Positions 1-8,889 of a stretch of DNA of 64,000 bases are shown piece after piece. Made by a program: the position numbers and the translations under genes. The notes under the pieces were generated by a model, which was given only the letters and a program-made list of their open reading frames with translations, was not told the origin of the DNA and made no database searches. The number at the start of each line of letters is the position of its first letter. The stretch's first letter is position 1. Source of the DNA: Georgenia ruanii (lineage in GTDB: Bacteria > Actinomycetota > Actinomycetes > Actinomycetales > Actinomycetaceae); NCBI RefSeq assembly GCF_009193175.1, contig NZ_VUKE01000004.1:62001-126000 (forward strand), written 5' to 3'.

Positions 1-339
1 AACCGCGTCGTCGGCGACGTCAAGGGCAAGACCGCGGTGCTCGTCGACGACATGATCGACACCGGCGGCACGATCGCCGAGGCGGTGAAGGTGGTGCTCG
101 CCGCCGGGGCGACGGACGTCATCGTCGCCGCCACCCACGGCGTGCTCTCCGACCCGGCGGCGCAGCGGCTCTCGGAGTCCGGCGCCCGGGAGGTCGTCGT
201 CACCGACACCCTGCCGATCCCCCCGGAGAAGCGCTTCCCGCAGCTGACGGTGCTGCCCATCGCCCCGCTGCTGGGCCGCGCCATCCGTGAGGTCTTCGAC
301 GACGGGTCGGTGACGTCGCTCTTCGACGGCAACGCCTGA
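1..339 (+). CDS. prs: Ribose-phosphate pyrophosphokinase, C-terminal part (5' end outside window)
   Basis: Cytosolic enzyme that makes PRPP from ribose 5-phosphate and ATP for nucleotide, His and Trp synthesis. Only the last 112 codons lie in the window; the frame is open from base 1. The PRPP-binding loop is visible as VDDMIDTGGTI (bases about 40-75), and the C-terminal TLPIPPEKRFPQL stretch is typical of class I PRPP synthetases. Its place directly before rplY and pth is the standard actinobacterial order. A strong hairpin follows 17 bases after the stop, so it appears to end its transcription unit. Identification is secure; nothing can be said about the missing N-terminal two thirds. Confidence 0.95.
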   Translation, partial: NRVVGDVKGKTAVLVDDMIDTGGTIAEAVKVVLAAGATDVIVAATHGVLSDPAAQRLSESGAREVVVTDTLPIPPEKRFPQLTVLPIAPLLGRAIREVFDDGSVTSLFDGNA

Positions 340-356
340 GCGGCGACCCCGCGTGA

Positions 357-393
357 GGCGGCGGGCACGGGGCTGGGCCCCGTGCCCGCCGCC
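357..393. terminator. Bidirectional rho-independent-type hairpin between prs and the convergent hydrolase gene
   Basis: A perfect 16-bp G/C stem (357-372 against 378-393) with a 5-base loop lies between two convergent stops at 339 and 424. There is no T-tract, as is common for actinobacterial terminators. It can serve both strands. Confidence 0.8.
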
Positions 394-423
394 TTCGCCT
401 GTGCGGCCTGCCGGGCGACCGGG

Positions 424-1137
424 CTACGGGTGCGCGGGCACCGGCAGGTGCCGGGCGAGGAACCGGGCGGTGGCGGACCAGGCCTCCTCGGCCGCCGCGG
501 GGTGGTGGAACATCGGGTGCGGGTTGTCGAAGGCGTGCCCGGCGCCGGGGTGGAGGTGGAACTCCACGTCGGGGCCGGCCACGGCGGCGCGGATGGCCTC
601 CACCTGCGGCGGCGGGATGTAGGCGTCGTCGGTGCCGAAGTGGTGCAGGCTCGGCGCGGTCACCCGCGGGGCCAGGTCGAGCAGCCGCGGCAGCGCCGAG
701 CCGTAGTAGGACACCAGGACGTCGGGCGCGTCGGCGGCCGCGACGTGGAACGCCAGCCCGCCGCCGTAGCAGAAGCCGAGCACCCCCACCCCGCCGGCGA
801 CCTGCGGACGCTGCCGCAGGGCGTGGACGGCGGCCACGCCGTCGGCCACCGCGTCGTCCCAGCTCACCCGCTGCACGAGGGCGACGCCCTGCTCGAGGTA
901 GTCCGGGCTGGTCTCGTCCAGCTCGGGTGAGCCGATGCGCCAGTAGATCTCCGGCGCGAGCACGACGTAGCCGAGGTCGGCCAGGTCGGCGCACCGGTTC
1001 CGGATGTATCGGCTCACCCCGAAGATCTCCTGCAGGACGACGAGGCCGGGACCGGTGCCCGACGGCGGCAGCCAGAGGTGCGCGGGCATCTCGCCCGCGG
1101 CGGTGGGGACGGTCACGCTGACGGGGGCATCGGCCAT
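424..1137 (-). CDS. Dienelactone hydrolase family protein (alpha/beta hydrolase)
   Basis: Predicted soluble cytosolic ester or lactone hydrolase of 237 residues, the usual family size. The Cys nucleophile elbow GFCYGG places Cys123; FGTDDAYIP gives Asp171 and GAGHAF gives His201, which completes the Cys-Asp-His triad of dienelactone hydrolases. The QEIFG motif near residue 37 holds the conserved Glu that gates the Cys. The ATG at 1137 was chosen because GGAAGGGA lies just upstream and the family-like sequence begins at once; a longer frame to 1248 would translate a simple repeat. The true substrate is unknown: in most bacteria these are carboxymethylenebutenolidase-like proteins without a chlorocatechol pathway, and no such pathway is visible here. 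Confidence 0.88.
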   Translation of the reverse strand: MADAPVSVTVPTAAGEMPAHLWLPPSGTGPGLVVLQEIFGVSRYIRNRCADLADLGYVVLAPEIYWRIGSPELDETSPDYLEQGVALVQRVSWDDAVADGVAAVHALRQRPQVAGGVGVLGFCYGGGLAFHVAAADAPDVLVSYYGSALPRLLDLAPRVTAPSLHHFGTDDAYIPPPQVEAIRAAVAGPDVEFHLHPGAGHAFDNPHPMFHHPAAAEEAWSATARFLARHLPVPAHP

Positions 1138-1154
1138 CGCGGATGTTCCCTTCC

Positions 1155-1184
1155 GGGTCTCGGGTCTCGGGTCTCGGGTCTCGG
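1155..1184. repeat. Four tandem copies of the 7-mer GGGTCTC
   Basis: Four exact head-to-tail 7-base units plus GG lie immediately upstream of the ribosome binding site of the hydrolase gene (on its template side, in the 5' leader). Copy number of such short units can slip; the position means a change would alter leader length but not the frame. Confidence 0.9.
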
Positions 1185-1294
1185 CCGCGGCGCCGCGCCG
1201 GGCGGCACCAGTGTGCCCGGCGGCGGCGCCGCCGTCGCGCACCGGCACGGTCCCCGAGCGTCGCGGAGGTCACGGGACGGGACCGACCTGCGGG

Positions 1295-1324
1295 TTACCG
1301 CCCACGCCGGGATGCCGCTAGGAT
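1295..1324 (+). promoter_or_regulatory. Possible sigma-70-type promoter for rplY
   Basis: TTACCG (1295-1300) and TAGGAT (1319-1324) are spaced 18 bases, matching actinobacterial vegetative promoters. It would give a 5' leader of about 190 bases. Within 1138-1523, apart from the 7-mer repeat, this promoter and the rplY Shine-Dalgarno, I see no gene. Confidence 0.45.
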
Positions 1325-1523
1325 GTTCCGGTTGCCTCGGCGAGGGACGCCGGACGGGCAGGCTGCCCGGGTGTGCAGGGTCGGCGCGTGGTCGATGACC
1401 GCGGGTCGGCCCGGAGCGCTCCGCCGGATCCGTGATCGACGCGGTGGCGCCTTGCCGCGCCGTCCGTACGACGTCCCACGCTGAGGCCCACCGCCCATCG
1501 AGAACCACCGCTAGGAGACCCCC

Positions 1524-2117
1524 GTGGCTGACAACCTGCACCTCACCGCGACGCGGCGCACCGAGTTCGGCAAGGGCGCGGCCCGCCGCACCCGGCGCGC
1601 CGGCCAGATCCCCGCCGTGCTCTACGGCCACGGCACCGAGCCGCAGCACCTGGCGCTGCCCTCGCACGAGACGTTCCTCGTGGTCAAGGACCACTCCAAC
1701 GCCGTCGTCACCCTGGACATCGAGGGCGCCGAGCAGCTCGCCCTGGTCAAGGACGTCCAGCGCGACCCGGTGCGCCGCGACATCGAGCACCTCGACCTCG
1801 TCGTCGTCCGCCAGGGCGAGCGGGTCACCGTGGAGGTCCCGGTCCACGTCACCGGCGAGTCCTTCCCCGGCACCATCCACCAGGTCGAGCTGCAGACGCT
1901 GACCGTCTCGGTGCCCGCCACCCGCATCCCCGAGGTCGTCTCCGTGAGCATCGAGGGCCTGCAGGACGGCGCCATCGTGCGCGCCGGCGACATCCCCCAC
2001 CCCGAGGACGCCAGCATCGAGGACGACGCCGACGCGATCGTCGTCGTGATCTCCGTGCCGCGCGTCTCCGCCGAGGACCTCGGCGAGGCCGAGGAGACCG
2101 AGGCCGCCGAGGCCTGA
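1524..2117 (+). CDS. rplY: 50S ribosomal protein L25/general stress protein Ctc
   Basis: Binds 5S rRNA in the large ribosomal subunit. The 197 residues contain the N-terminal L25 domain (about 1-95, with TEFGKGAARRTRRAGQIPAV and YGHG) and the longer TL5/Ctc C-terminal beta domain (about 100-185), then an acidic Glu/Ala tail. This long form is normal for Actinobacteria. The GTG start at 1524 follows TAGGAG with a 5-6 base spacer. It is followed by a strong terminator and then by pth, its usual partner. Confidence 0.96.
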   Translation: MADNLHLTATRRTEFGKGAARRTRRAGQIPAVLYGHGTEPQHLALPSHETFLVVKDHSNAVVTLDIEGAEQLALVKDVQRDPVRRDIEHLDLVVVRQGERVTVEVPVHVTGESFPGTIHQVELQTLTVSVPATRIPEVVSVSIEGLQDGAIVRAGDIPHPEDASIEDDADAIVVVISVPRVSAEDLGEAEETEAAEA

Positions 2118-2145
2118 GCCTCGCCGGAAGCGTGAGCTTCGCGAT

Positions 2146-2180
2146 CGTCGCGCCCAGGCCGAGTCGGCCTGGGCGCGACG
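2146..2180 (+). terminator. Terminator hairpin after rplY
   Basis: A perfect 15-bp stem (2146-2160 with 2166-2180) closes a 5-base loop, 28 bases after the rplY stop. It separates rplY from pth, which has its own -10 element. Confidence 0.85.
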
Positions 2181-2216
2181 TCCATGTGGGCCCCCACCCG
2201 TGACGACCGGGTGCCG

Positions 2217-2222
2217 TAGCGT
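2217..2222 (+). promoter_or_regulatory. -10 element TAGCGT of pth
   Basis: TAGCGT fits the TAnnnT actinobacterial -10 consensus and lies 24 bases before the pth start, directly after the rplY terminator. The same hexamer recurs before the operons at 26222, 30714 and 63231. Confidence 0.5.
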
Positions 2223-2246
2223 CGTGGGGGAACGAGAAGGAGGAAC

Positions 2247-2846
2247 ATGAGCCCGTGGCTCGTCGTCGGACTGGGCAACCCCGGTCCCGAGTACGCCGGG
2301 AACCGGCACAACGTCGGCCAGATGGTGCTCGACGTCCTCGCCCGGCGGATGAACGGGTCCTTCACCGCGCACAAGGCCCGCGCCCGCGTGCTCGACGGCC
2401 GGCTGGGGGTGATGCCCGGCGGCGCGCCCGGCCCGCGGGTCATCCTGGCCAGGCCCGGCTCCTACATGAACGTCTCGGGCGGCCCGGTCGGCGCGCTCGT
2501 GAAGTTCTACGACGTCGAACCCGACCACCTGCTCGTCGTCCACGACGAGCTGGACCTGCCCGCCGAGAGCCTGCGGCTCAAGCAGGGCGGGGGCGAGGGC
2601 GGCCACAACGGGCTGAAGTCCATCTCCTCCGCCCTCGGTACGAAGGACTACGTGCGCCTGCGGGTGGGCATCGGCCGCCCGCCGGGCCGGATGGACCCGG
2701 CCGACTACGTGCTGCGGGACTTCCCCGCCTCGGAGCGCGCCGACCTCGGGGTGACCCTGGAGGAGGCGGCCGACGCCGTCGAGGAGGTCGTCACGCTCGG
2801 CCTGGACAAGGCGCAGCAGCGGCTGCACACGGGTTCGCGGTCCTGA
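2247..2846 (+). CDS. pth: Peptidyl-tRNA hydrolase
   Basis: Releases tRNA from peptidyl-tRNAs that drop off the ribosome. At 199 residues it has the family length. Visible motifs are GLGNPGPEY (Asn11), RHNVG with catalytic His21, [10 protein letters not shown], and HDELDLP followed by [12 protein letters not shown]. The ATG at 2247 is preceded by GAAGGAGG at ideal spacing. This is the last gene of the conserved prs-rplY-pth block; the next gene begins the exopolysaccharide island, so the right end of pth marks the island border. Confidence 0.97.
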   Translation: MSPWLVVGLGNPGPEYAGNRHNVGQMVLDVLARRMNGSFTAHKARARVLDGRLGVMPGGAPGPRVILARPGSYMNVSGGPVGALVKFYDVEPDHLLVVHDELDLPAESLRLKQGGGEGGHNGLKSISSALGTKDYVRLRVGIGRPPGRMDPADYVLRDFPASERADLGVTLEEAADAVEEVVTLGLDKAQQRLHTGSRS

Positions 2847-3015
2847 TCGGGCGGCGGCCTCGCCGGACCCGCTGCTGGCTCGCGGTCCGCATGGGCTCCG
2901 CAGAAGAGCCGCACGGGGTCCCCTCCGGCCTTCTCGACCCGGTGTCCTCTCGCGAGGATGGCTGTGCTCCCGTGCACCGGCGGCGGGAGCTGCCGACGCG
3001 GAGGGGCAGAAGCAC

Positions 3016-3579
3016 ATGGGGGAGCGGCACATCACCGGTTACGTGCCCGGTGGGTTCGACATGTTCCACATCGGGCACCTCAACATCCTCCGGGCCGCCC
3101 GGGAGCGGTGCGACCGGCTCGTGGTGGGGGTAGCGACCGACGCCAGCCTCATGGCGATGAAGGGCCGCGCGCCGGTCATCCCGCTCGACGAGCGCATGGA
3201 GATCGTCTCGAGCCTGCGGTTCGTCGACGAGGTGGTGGCGGACGTGGCGCAGGACAAGCGGGTCGCCTGGCGCGCCCACCCGTTCGACGTGCTCTTCAAG
3301 GGCACGGATTGGGAAGGAACTGCCAAGGGCGATCAGCTCGAGAGAGAGATGGCAGAGGTGGGGACGACGGTCCTTTATCTTCCCTACACGCCGTCTACGT
3401 CGTCGTCGATGCTGCGCAACTTCCTCGCGGCGTCCGTCGCTCGAGGGAGGACGCGAGGAGAGTCAGTGCTGTGCGGCCGTCTCGAAGGGGATGTCGCGAA
3501 GTTCGCGACGCGAGCGAATCCCGAACTTGCGGTACAGGGTCGTGAGCCGAAGCTCCACGGTGCGGACAGAGATGAATAG
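3016..3579 (+). CDS. TagD-like cytidylyltransferase (nucleotidyltransferase fold), with an atypical C-terminal tail
   Basis: Likely transfers CMP from CTP to a phosphorylated alcohol, as glycerol-3-phosphate cytidylyltransferase does for teichoic-type polymers. The 187 residues carry GGFDMFHIGH (12-21), whose HxGH is the CTP-binding signature, and GRAPVIPLDERMEIV. The YTPSTSSS segment near residue 135 replaces the TagD RTxGISTT motif. Family members end around there. The last ~40 residues are unrelated and run 117 bases into the convergent LuxR gene, so the native stop may have been lost at a junction. AT-richer than pth, which suggests transfer. The substrate (glycerol, ribitol or a sugar phosphate) is not determined; CDP-alcohol chemistry recurs at 30714. 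Confidence 0.8.
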   Translation: MGERHITGYVPGGFDMFHIGHLNILRAARERCDRLVVGVATDASLMAMKGRAPVIPLDERMEIVSSLRFVDEVVADVAQDKRVAWRAHPFDVLFKGTDWEGTAKGDQLEREMAEVGTTVLYLPYTPSTSSSMLRNFLAASVARGRTRGESVLCGRLEGDVAKFATRANPELAVQGREPKLHGADRDE

Positions 3580-6324
3580 TGCACTGGCGATCTGCTTGTT
3601 GGACGCCCCCTGCCGCACCATCTCGGCGACCTGTTGCTCCTGGGCGCTGAGCTGCGTGAGTGCGCGGCCGGCTCCGGCGCGACTCAGCCGGGCCACTTCC
3701 CGCTCGGCGCGCGCGGCGAGGGCCAGCGCCCCGCTCGCGCGGTAGCGCTCGCGTGCCCACAGGAGAAGCTGCTGTCGGTGCTCGTCCCGATCCGCAGGGG
3801 GCGAGGTGTTACCGAGGGCGACGACCTGGTCGGCGTGGCTGCCTGTACTGATGCGACCCAGCCGCAGGGCCATGAGCTCGAGTGCGACGCCCTGCTGCCC
3901 AAGAGAAAACGTGTGCTGGACGGCTACGGCCGCGTGGGCGACCCAAGCGACAAGATCGCGGTCCGCGACCTTCACGAGCTCGTCGAGCGTCACGCCGATG
4001 TCGTCATGCTCCGGCTCGCGTGGCGCCCTGGAGCGACCTTGCGCCTCTCCTCCCTTCCTGCCGTTCCAGGTGGGGAGGCGCTCGTCGCGCAGCCGCAGGT
4101 CGGACAGGACGAGGGCGGACACGGACGCTCCCTCCGCCACCCCGGCCCACCTCGCCCGGCCAAGGGCTACGGCCGCCTCGGCACTGCGGCCCTCCAGCCA
4201 CGCGTGCAGGCCATGGGCGCCGGCGAGGGCAGCGGCCTTCGCCGGCGGATCCCCGCATCGCTGCACCCAGCTCGAGGCGTCAGTGAGCCATTCCGCCGCT
4301 TCGGCGCGCCGATCGCGCAGGTCGGCCACTTGCGCCACCAGGCACAGGCCCTCGCCCAGGAAGGGCAGGTGCAGCGGCAGTGCGTCGGCTCGGGCGCTGC
4401 GAGCGATGTCCTCCGCTCTGTGCACCTCCAGGAGCGCCAGGTGCAGCTGCATCGCGAGCACCGAGACGCTGGCGGCGAGCAGGGGAGCCGGAAAGTGGCG
4501 GATCTGCGAGTGCAGGTCCGCCACAGCGGCTCGGGCTTCCTCCCACGCACCGGCCTGCACCAGCATCGCGACGTTGTCGAGCGCCAGCGTCCACCCGACG
4601 ACGTCCGTGGGGGGTCGCCTGGACAGGAGCGCCGTCCACGGCTCGGCCGGCACAGGTTCGAGCGGGGACGTACCCCCAGGAGCGCCATGACGAAGAAGGT
4701 TCCGCGTCAGCGGCAGCTCCCGTGCCAGGTCGTCGTGGTCACGGGGAACACCAGCTGTCGCCCCAGGTTCCGCCGCCCGAGCGCCGAGCGCCTCCGCGCG
4801 CTCCAGGTAGGAGGGGGCGCAGCGGTCGCCGTGGTGGTGGGCCAGCCGTGCGACGAAGGAGGCGAGGGAGGCTGCCCGTGCGGGGGCGCGGGACTCCAGC
4901 CGGGCGATCGCCGCATCGGCCACAGCGGCAGGGATCGCGCAGTCGCGGTAGGTGCGGGCGAGTATCAGGGAGGCGAGCGCCGTGTACTCCTCGCCGGGGT
5001 CCGTAGCGGCCGCAGCGGCGTCAGAGAGCCACGCCGCGGCCGAGCCCGGAATCCCGGAGTAGAGCGCGGCAAGACCAGCGACGACTTTGAGCTCGGCCGG
5101 GATGTCGCCGGGGGAAGCGATCGTGGCGACACCGGCCGCGACCCGCTGGACAAGAGCCAACTCTCCCCGGCTGAGCGCCCGTTCGGCGATACCTGTCAGC
5201 GCGGCGAGATCCTCGTGCGAGAGAGCGCCGCCCGCGAGGAGGTGGTGCCAGCGCCGCTCCGGTGCGCCCTCCGGAGCGGCGAGCGAGAGAGAGGCGTGAG
5301 CGTCCCGCACCTCCACCGCGGATGTGAGGGCGAGCACGGCGGATGCGAGCCGTGGCGTCCGGAAGCCGAGGCGGCCACCGGTCTGGTCGAAGACGGGGCG
5401 GCCGTCCGGCCCCAGCAGCGGGCTTGATCCTGGTGTCGCGCGGTGGGCGAGGGATGCGTGCTCCGGCGCGATGGCCAGCGCAGCGTGCAAGACGAAGCTC
5501 CGGTCGTCTTGGTGAAGCGACCTCCACCACGGTCCGTACACCGCAGCCGAGGTCGGCGTGCCCGGCAGCGGATCCGGGAGCGGTACCGTGCCACCGAGCA
5601 CCCCGTCGTCGAGCAAGGCGCACACCTGCCGCAGGTCACCAGGATTGCCGCCGGTCAGGCGGCCAACGCTCGCGGCTACGGAAAGCGGTACGTGAGTGCC
5701 TGCAACCTGACGCACGATCTTCACGGCGTCGCCCCGACTGAGCGGAGCCAGGCGGTGCACCCATAAGGGGCCCACCGGGCTCGACTCGTAGGCTCGCGAT
5801 GGCATGTCCCGGCACGTGACGACGACCATGATCGGCATGGTCGCTATCGCGGCCGCGAGGGAAGTGAGCGCGCGCAGAGCCGTCTCGTCCTGGAACGGGA
5901 GGTCGTCGAGGGTGACGATCAGCGGCCGTTCCGCGGTCTCCGCGCGCACGACGGCAACGGCGGCCTCAACGAGCTCCGGGGATTCCAGATTGATGCGGTC
6001 GCTCCCGCCCAGAGCGCTGACGAGGAGGTCCGTCGACGGGGGAGCCGCCGTGGAGGTCGAGAGGATGGTGCTCATCGCCTGTACCGAGTCGGGCCGGAGG
6101 ATTCCGGTGGGGATGTGAATCGCCCGGACCTGGGGCACCTCGCGGCCCGCCCTCACGATCGACTCGTGCAGCAGCGACGTCCGTCCCATCCCCGTCTCGC
6201 CGAGGAGCAGGACGAGGCTGCCGCGCCCCGCCGCAAGCCGGTGAACCATCTCATCGATCCGGGACAGCTCGTACGCCCGTCCCACCAGGTCCGCCGCGGT
6301 CTCCGTGGCAGCTACGCGACTCAT
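3463..6324 (-). CDS. Large ATP-binding LuxR-family (LAL) transcriptional regulator
   Basis: Predicted cytosolic regulator of 953 residues: N-terminal AAA/STAND-type ATPase, long helical repeat middle (about 300-850), and a C-terminal LuxR/GerE helix-turn-helix (about 880-945) with LSAQEQQVAEMVRQGASNKQ and SVRTVELRLTTLYRKFGI. Walker B is LIVTLDDLP. The P-loop GETGMGRTS has Arg in place of the invariant Lys. An ATG at 6324 was preferred; a GTG at 6354 would add ten residues. TACGCT lies 6 bases before 6324, so a leaderless start is possible. Last gene of the leftward glycosyltransferase operon (gap ~90 bases), hence probably its regulator. Its 3' end overlaps the cytidylyltransferase tail. Confidence 0.88.
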   Translation of the reverse strand: MSRVAATETAADLVGRAYELSRIDEMVHRLAAGRGSLVLLLGETGMGRTSLLHESIVRAGREVPQVRAIHIPTGILRPDSVQAMSTILSTSTAAPPSTDLLVSALGGSDRINLESPELVEAAVAVVRAETAERPLIVTLDDLPFQDETALRALTSLAAAIATMPIMVVVTCRDMPSRAYESSPVGPLWVHRLAPLSRGDAVKIVRQVAGTHVPLSVAASVGRLTGGNPGDLRQVCALLDDGVLGGTVPLPDPLPGTPTSAAVYGPWWRSLHQDDRSFVLHAALAIAPEHASLAHRATPGSSPLLGPDGRPVFDQTGGRLGFRTPRLASAVLALTSAVEVRDAHASLSLAAPEGAPERRWHHLLAGGALSHEDLAALTGIAERALSRGELALVQRVAAGVATIASPGDIPAELKVVAGLAALYSGIPGSAAAWLSDAAAAATDPGEEYTALASLILARTYRDCAIPAAVADAAIARLESRAPARAASLASFVARLAHHHGDRCAPSYLERAEALGARAAEPGATAGVPRDHDDLARELPLTRNLLRHGAPGGTSPLEPVPAEPWTALLSRRPPTDVVGWTLALDNVAMLVQAGAWEEARAAVADLHSQIRHFPAPLLAASVSVLAMQLHLALLEVHRAEDIARSARADALPLHLPFLGEGLCLVAQVADLRDRRAEAAEWLTDASSWVQRCGDPPAKAAALAGAHGLHAWLEGRSAEAAVALGRARWAGVAEGASVSALVLSDLRLRDERLPTWNGRKGGEAQGRSRAPREPEHDDIGVTLDELVKVADRDLVAWVAHAAVAVQHTFSLGQQGVALELMALRLGRISTGSHADQVVALGNTSPPADRDEHRQQLLLWARERYRASGALALAARAEREVARLSRAGAGRALTQLSAQEQQVAEMVRQGASNKQIASALFISVRTVELRLTTLYRKFGIRSRRELRDIPFETAAQH

Positions 6325-6412
6325 TCCGGCAGCGTACTGACGGCTCCACGACACTGGTCGAGGAATCAGGGCGGAGAGCGATGACAGTCCCTCACCCCGG
6401 TCGACGCACCGG

Positions 6413-7603
6413 TCAGCGCGAGGGCACCCCGTCGGCGGGCGAGTTCCGCGCCCTGCGGCACGACGCGACGACGTCCGCGACGCGGTCGCGATAACGCTCG
6501 ACAGAGAAGCGCTCGAGAGCCTCCGCTCTCGCCGCTCCGGCCAGGGCCTGCGCGAGTGCAGGATGAGCGGCGACGTCGACGATGGCCTCCGCGAGCGCTT
6601 GCGCGGAGCCGGCTTGGACGAGCAGACCGGTGCGACGGTCGGTGAGAATCTCCGTCAGTGCCTGCACCCTGCTGGCGATGACGGGCCTGCCCGCCAGCAT
6701 GCCCTCCACCGCAGCATTCCCGAAGGACTCCCCGAAGGACGGGACGAGGACCGCGTCGGCTGCCTCCAGGATCGGCTCCGTCGGGTGCACGTACCCATGA
6801 AACCGGACCGCCCCGGCGAGATCCGCCTGTTGAGCTCGTTCCCGCAGTTCGTGCTCGTACCACTCGTAGCCGCGGAACGGGGTGCCGCACACATCCATAC
6901 GTACGTCGACACCCCGGCTCCGAGCGAGAGCGACCGCGTCGAGCGCGACGTGCACGCCCTTGCGGGGTGAGAGCCGGCCTATCAGCGCCAGGCGCAGCTG
7001 GTCCGCCGGCTGACGCGCCCTGAGCGGCAACGGCGCAGCATTCGACGAGATCCCGTTGTGGATCGTCGTGATCCTCGGGGCGAGAACCGGGACGGAGCGG
7101 GTGAGGAATGACCTGGTCGCCGCACTGTTCGCGACGACCTGGCGAGCCATGAGGAGAGGGGCAGCCAGCGCCAGCCGAAACGGCCATGGCAGGTGGGCCT
7201 CGGCCTCATGGACGTGGCACACCGCCGGCGTGCGCGCCAACCGGGCGGCGAGGAACCAGATGGGTATCGTCACGGTGTTGATGTAGGCGACGTCGGCGCC
7301 ACGGCGACGAAGGAGTCGCTGCAGCCGCCATGCAGTCGGCCCCGCGGATCTGACCAGCTCCTTGAGCCCAGGCCAGGTCAGCATCGCTTTGCGGAGAACG
7401 GGGAAGGTGTGCACGTGGACCTCTGCTCCGCGGTCGACGAGCAGACCGGATAGCGGGCCCTCGTGAGGTAGCACCACGTCAACGTGCCAACCGTCGGCGA
7501 CCAGGCCGTGCACCGTCTCCAGCAGCTGACGGTCAGAGCCGTAGAGGTCCGGCGACGGGTGGGCGATCAGGACTCGCCGCACCCGCCTCGGCCGGGTCTT
7601 CAC
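6413..7603 (-). CDS. Glycosyltransferase family 4 (GT-B) protein
   Basis: Soluble or membrane-associated sugar transferase of 396 residues acting on a polysaccharide repeat unit in the cytosol. N-terminal Rossmann domain starts RRVLIAHPSPDLYGSDRQL, with the acceptor-side Gly/Asp loop. The donor-binding domain has GRLSPRKGVHVALDA and the E-x7-E motif region ESFGNAAVEGMLAGRPVIAS near residues 315-335. GTG start at 7603 overlaps the TGA of the upstream transferase (GTGA), so the two are translationally coupled. Sugar and linkage cannot be read from sequence. The cluster context (Wzx, Wzy and Wzz in the same island) implies exopolysaccharide synthesis. Confidence 0.9.
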   Translation of the reverse strand: MKTRPRRVRRVLIAHPSPDLYGSDRQLLETVHGLVADGWHVDVVLPHEGPLSGLLVDRGAEVHVHTFPVLRKAMLTWPGLKELVRSAGPTAWRLQRLLRRRGADVAYINTVTIPIWFLAARLARTPAVCHVHEAEAHLPWPFRLALAAPLLMARQVVANSAATRSFLTRSVPVLAPRITTIHNGISSNAAPLPLRARQPADQLRLALIGRLSPRKGVHVALDAVALARSRGVDVRMDVCGTPFRGYEWYEHELRERAQQADLAGAVRFHGYVHPTEPILEAADAVLVPSFGESFGNAAVEGMLAGRPVIASRVQALTEILTDRRTGLLVQAGSAQALAEAIVDVAAHPALAQALAGAARAEALERFSVERYRDRVADVVASCRRARNSPADGVPSR

Positions 7604-8751
7604 CGGACGCCCCTGCGTCGACCGGTGGGCCGGCGGGGAGGGGGCTGTTCCGTCAGCCGCCGGCAGAGGTCCTCGTACGCGTCGGCGACGTCGTCCCAGC
7701 TGTACCTCAGGGCGCGGGCGCGGGTCGCGGCGCTGCGGGCGGCACGACCGGCGCGCTGGGCCTCCGCATGCTCGACGGCCCGCAGGACATGCGCAGGCTC
7801 GGTGAAATAGGTTCCCGCGTCGCCCAGCACCTCCCGGTTGAACGGAACATCGAAGGCCAGGGACGGTGCGCCCGCGCCGACGGCACGGAGGAGCGAAGGG
7901 TTGGTGCCGCCCACCGAGTGCCCGTGAGCATAGGTCAGGCAGTTCGCGTACAGCTGGTCGAGGAGCTGTTGGTCCCAGACGGCACCCAGGAAGCGGACGC
8001 GGTCGTCGGCGAGCTCGTGCACCTTGCGTGTGTAGCGTTCCGCGTAGGGGGCCGACCCCACGACGACCAGCGGAAAGGCGGCGGTGCTACGGCTGTAGCC
8101 GTCGACCACGACGTGCACGTGATTTTCCGGTTCGAATCGGGCGACGACCAGGTGAAATGCGCCCGGCGTGAGCCCTAGCTCGGGGAGACGGTCGTCGCCC
8201 GGTGAGATCACCGGCGCGCCGTACGAGATGAGTTCGGTTGCTGCACCGAACTCGGCGCGGTAGTAGTCGGCGATTCCGGAAGCGTCCGCAATAAGGGCGT
8301 CCGACCACCGGACCGAGAGCGACTCCGCGATGCGGTAGTACCGCCGGCCGGCCGGGCCCCACTTGCTGCGCAGCCACTCCAGGCCGTCGACATGGGTGGC
8401 GACGGGGACTCCCGCAGCGCGCACCAGGGGCAGCCATGGTGCATTCGCGGCGTTGAAGACGACTGCGACGTCCGGCCTGCGGCGCACGAGATGGGCGACG
8501 GAGAGCGCCGTGTGGCTGAGGGTCTCCAGTGACCGCTGGTGCAGCGCGGGGAGGTGGACCAAGCGCATGCCGAGGTACCCACGCGGGCCGTCCTCCTCGC
8601 GCTCGGCCCGGCAGTACACCAGCACGCGGTGGCCGCGTTCGACGAGCCTCCGGCCGACCTCCTCCACACAGGTCTCGAAGCCGCCGTAACGCGCCGGTAC
8701 CCCTCTCGTGCCCACCATGGCGATGCGCAGGCTCCTCAAGGGGCGTGCCAT
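7600..8751 (-). CDS. Glycosyltransferase with N-terminal DUF1972 (rhamnosyltransferase-like)
   Basis: 383-residue GT-B transferase. The start IAMVGTRGVPARYGGFETCV is the hallmark of the DUF1972 group, found in putative rhamnosyl or fucosyl transferases of surface polysaccharide clusters. The C-terminal domain carries VARFEPENHVHVVVDGYSRS and GGTNPSLLRAVGAGAP, in which the donor-site Glu region is remodelled as in this group. The ATG at 8751 was chosen over in-frame upstream codons because the family sequence begins ten residues later and the upstream 200 codons read as non-coding. First gene of the leftward operon; the 264-base divergent region to 9016 must contain its promoter. A TATCGT on this strand at 8839-8844 is a weak -10 candidate. 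Confidence 0.88.
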   Translation of the reverse strand: MARPLRSLRIAMVGTRGVPARYGGFETCVEEVGRRLVERGHRVLVYCRAEREEDGPRGYLGMRLVHLPALHQRSLETLSHTALSVAHLVRRRPDVAVVFNAANAPWLPLVRAAGVPVATHVDGLEWLRSKWGPAGRRYYRIAESLSVRWSDALIADASGIADYYRAEFGAATELISYGAPVISPGDDRLPELGLTPGAFHLVVARFEPENHVHVVVDGYSRSTAAFPLVVVGSAPYAERYTRKVHELADDRVRFLGAVWDQQLLDQLYANCLTYAHGHSVGGTNPSLLRAVGAGAPSLAFDVPFNREVLGDAGTYFTEPAHVLRAVEHAEAQRAGRAARSAATRARALRYSWDDVADAYEDLCRRLTEQPPPRRPTGRRRGVR

Positions 8752-8889
8752 CTGTGTCCGCCTGTCTTCTCGATGACGATGAGGGGGCGCGATGCCGACC
8801 ACAGCGGTCCGGCGGTGCAGCGCCCGATGGTCAGCAGCACGATAAAGAGGTTCCTCACCTCGCCGCTCCGGAAATGAGCCGCCAACGGG

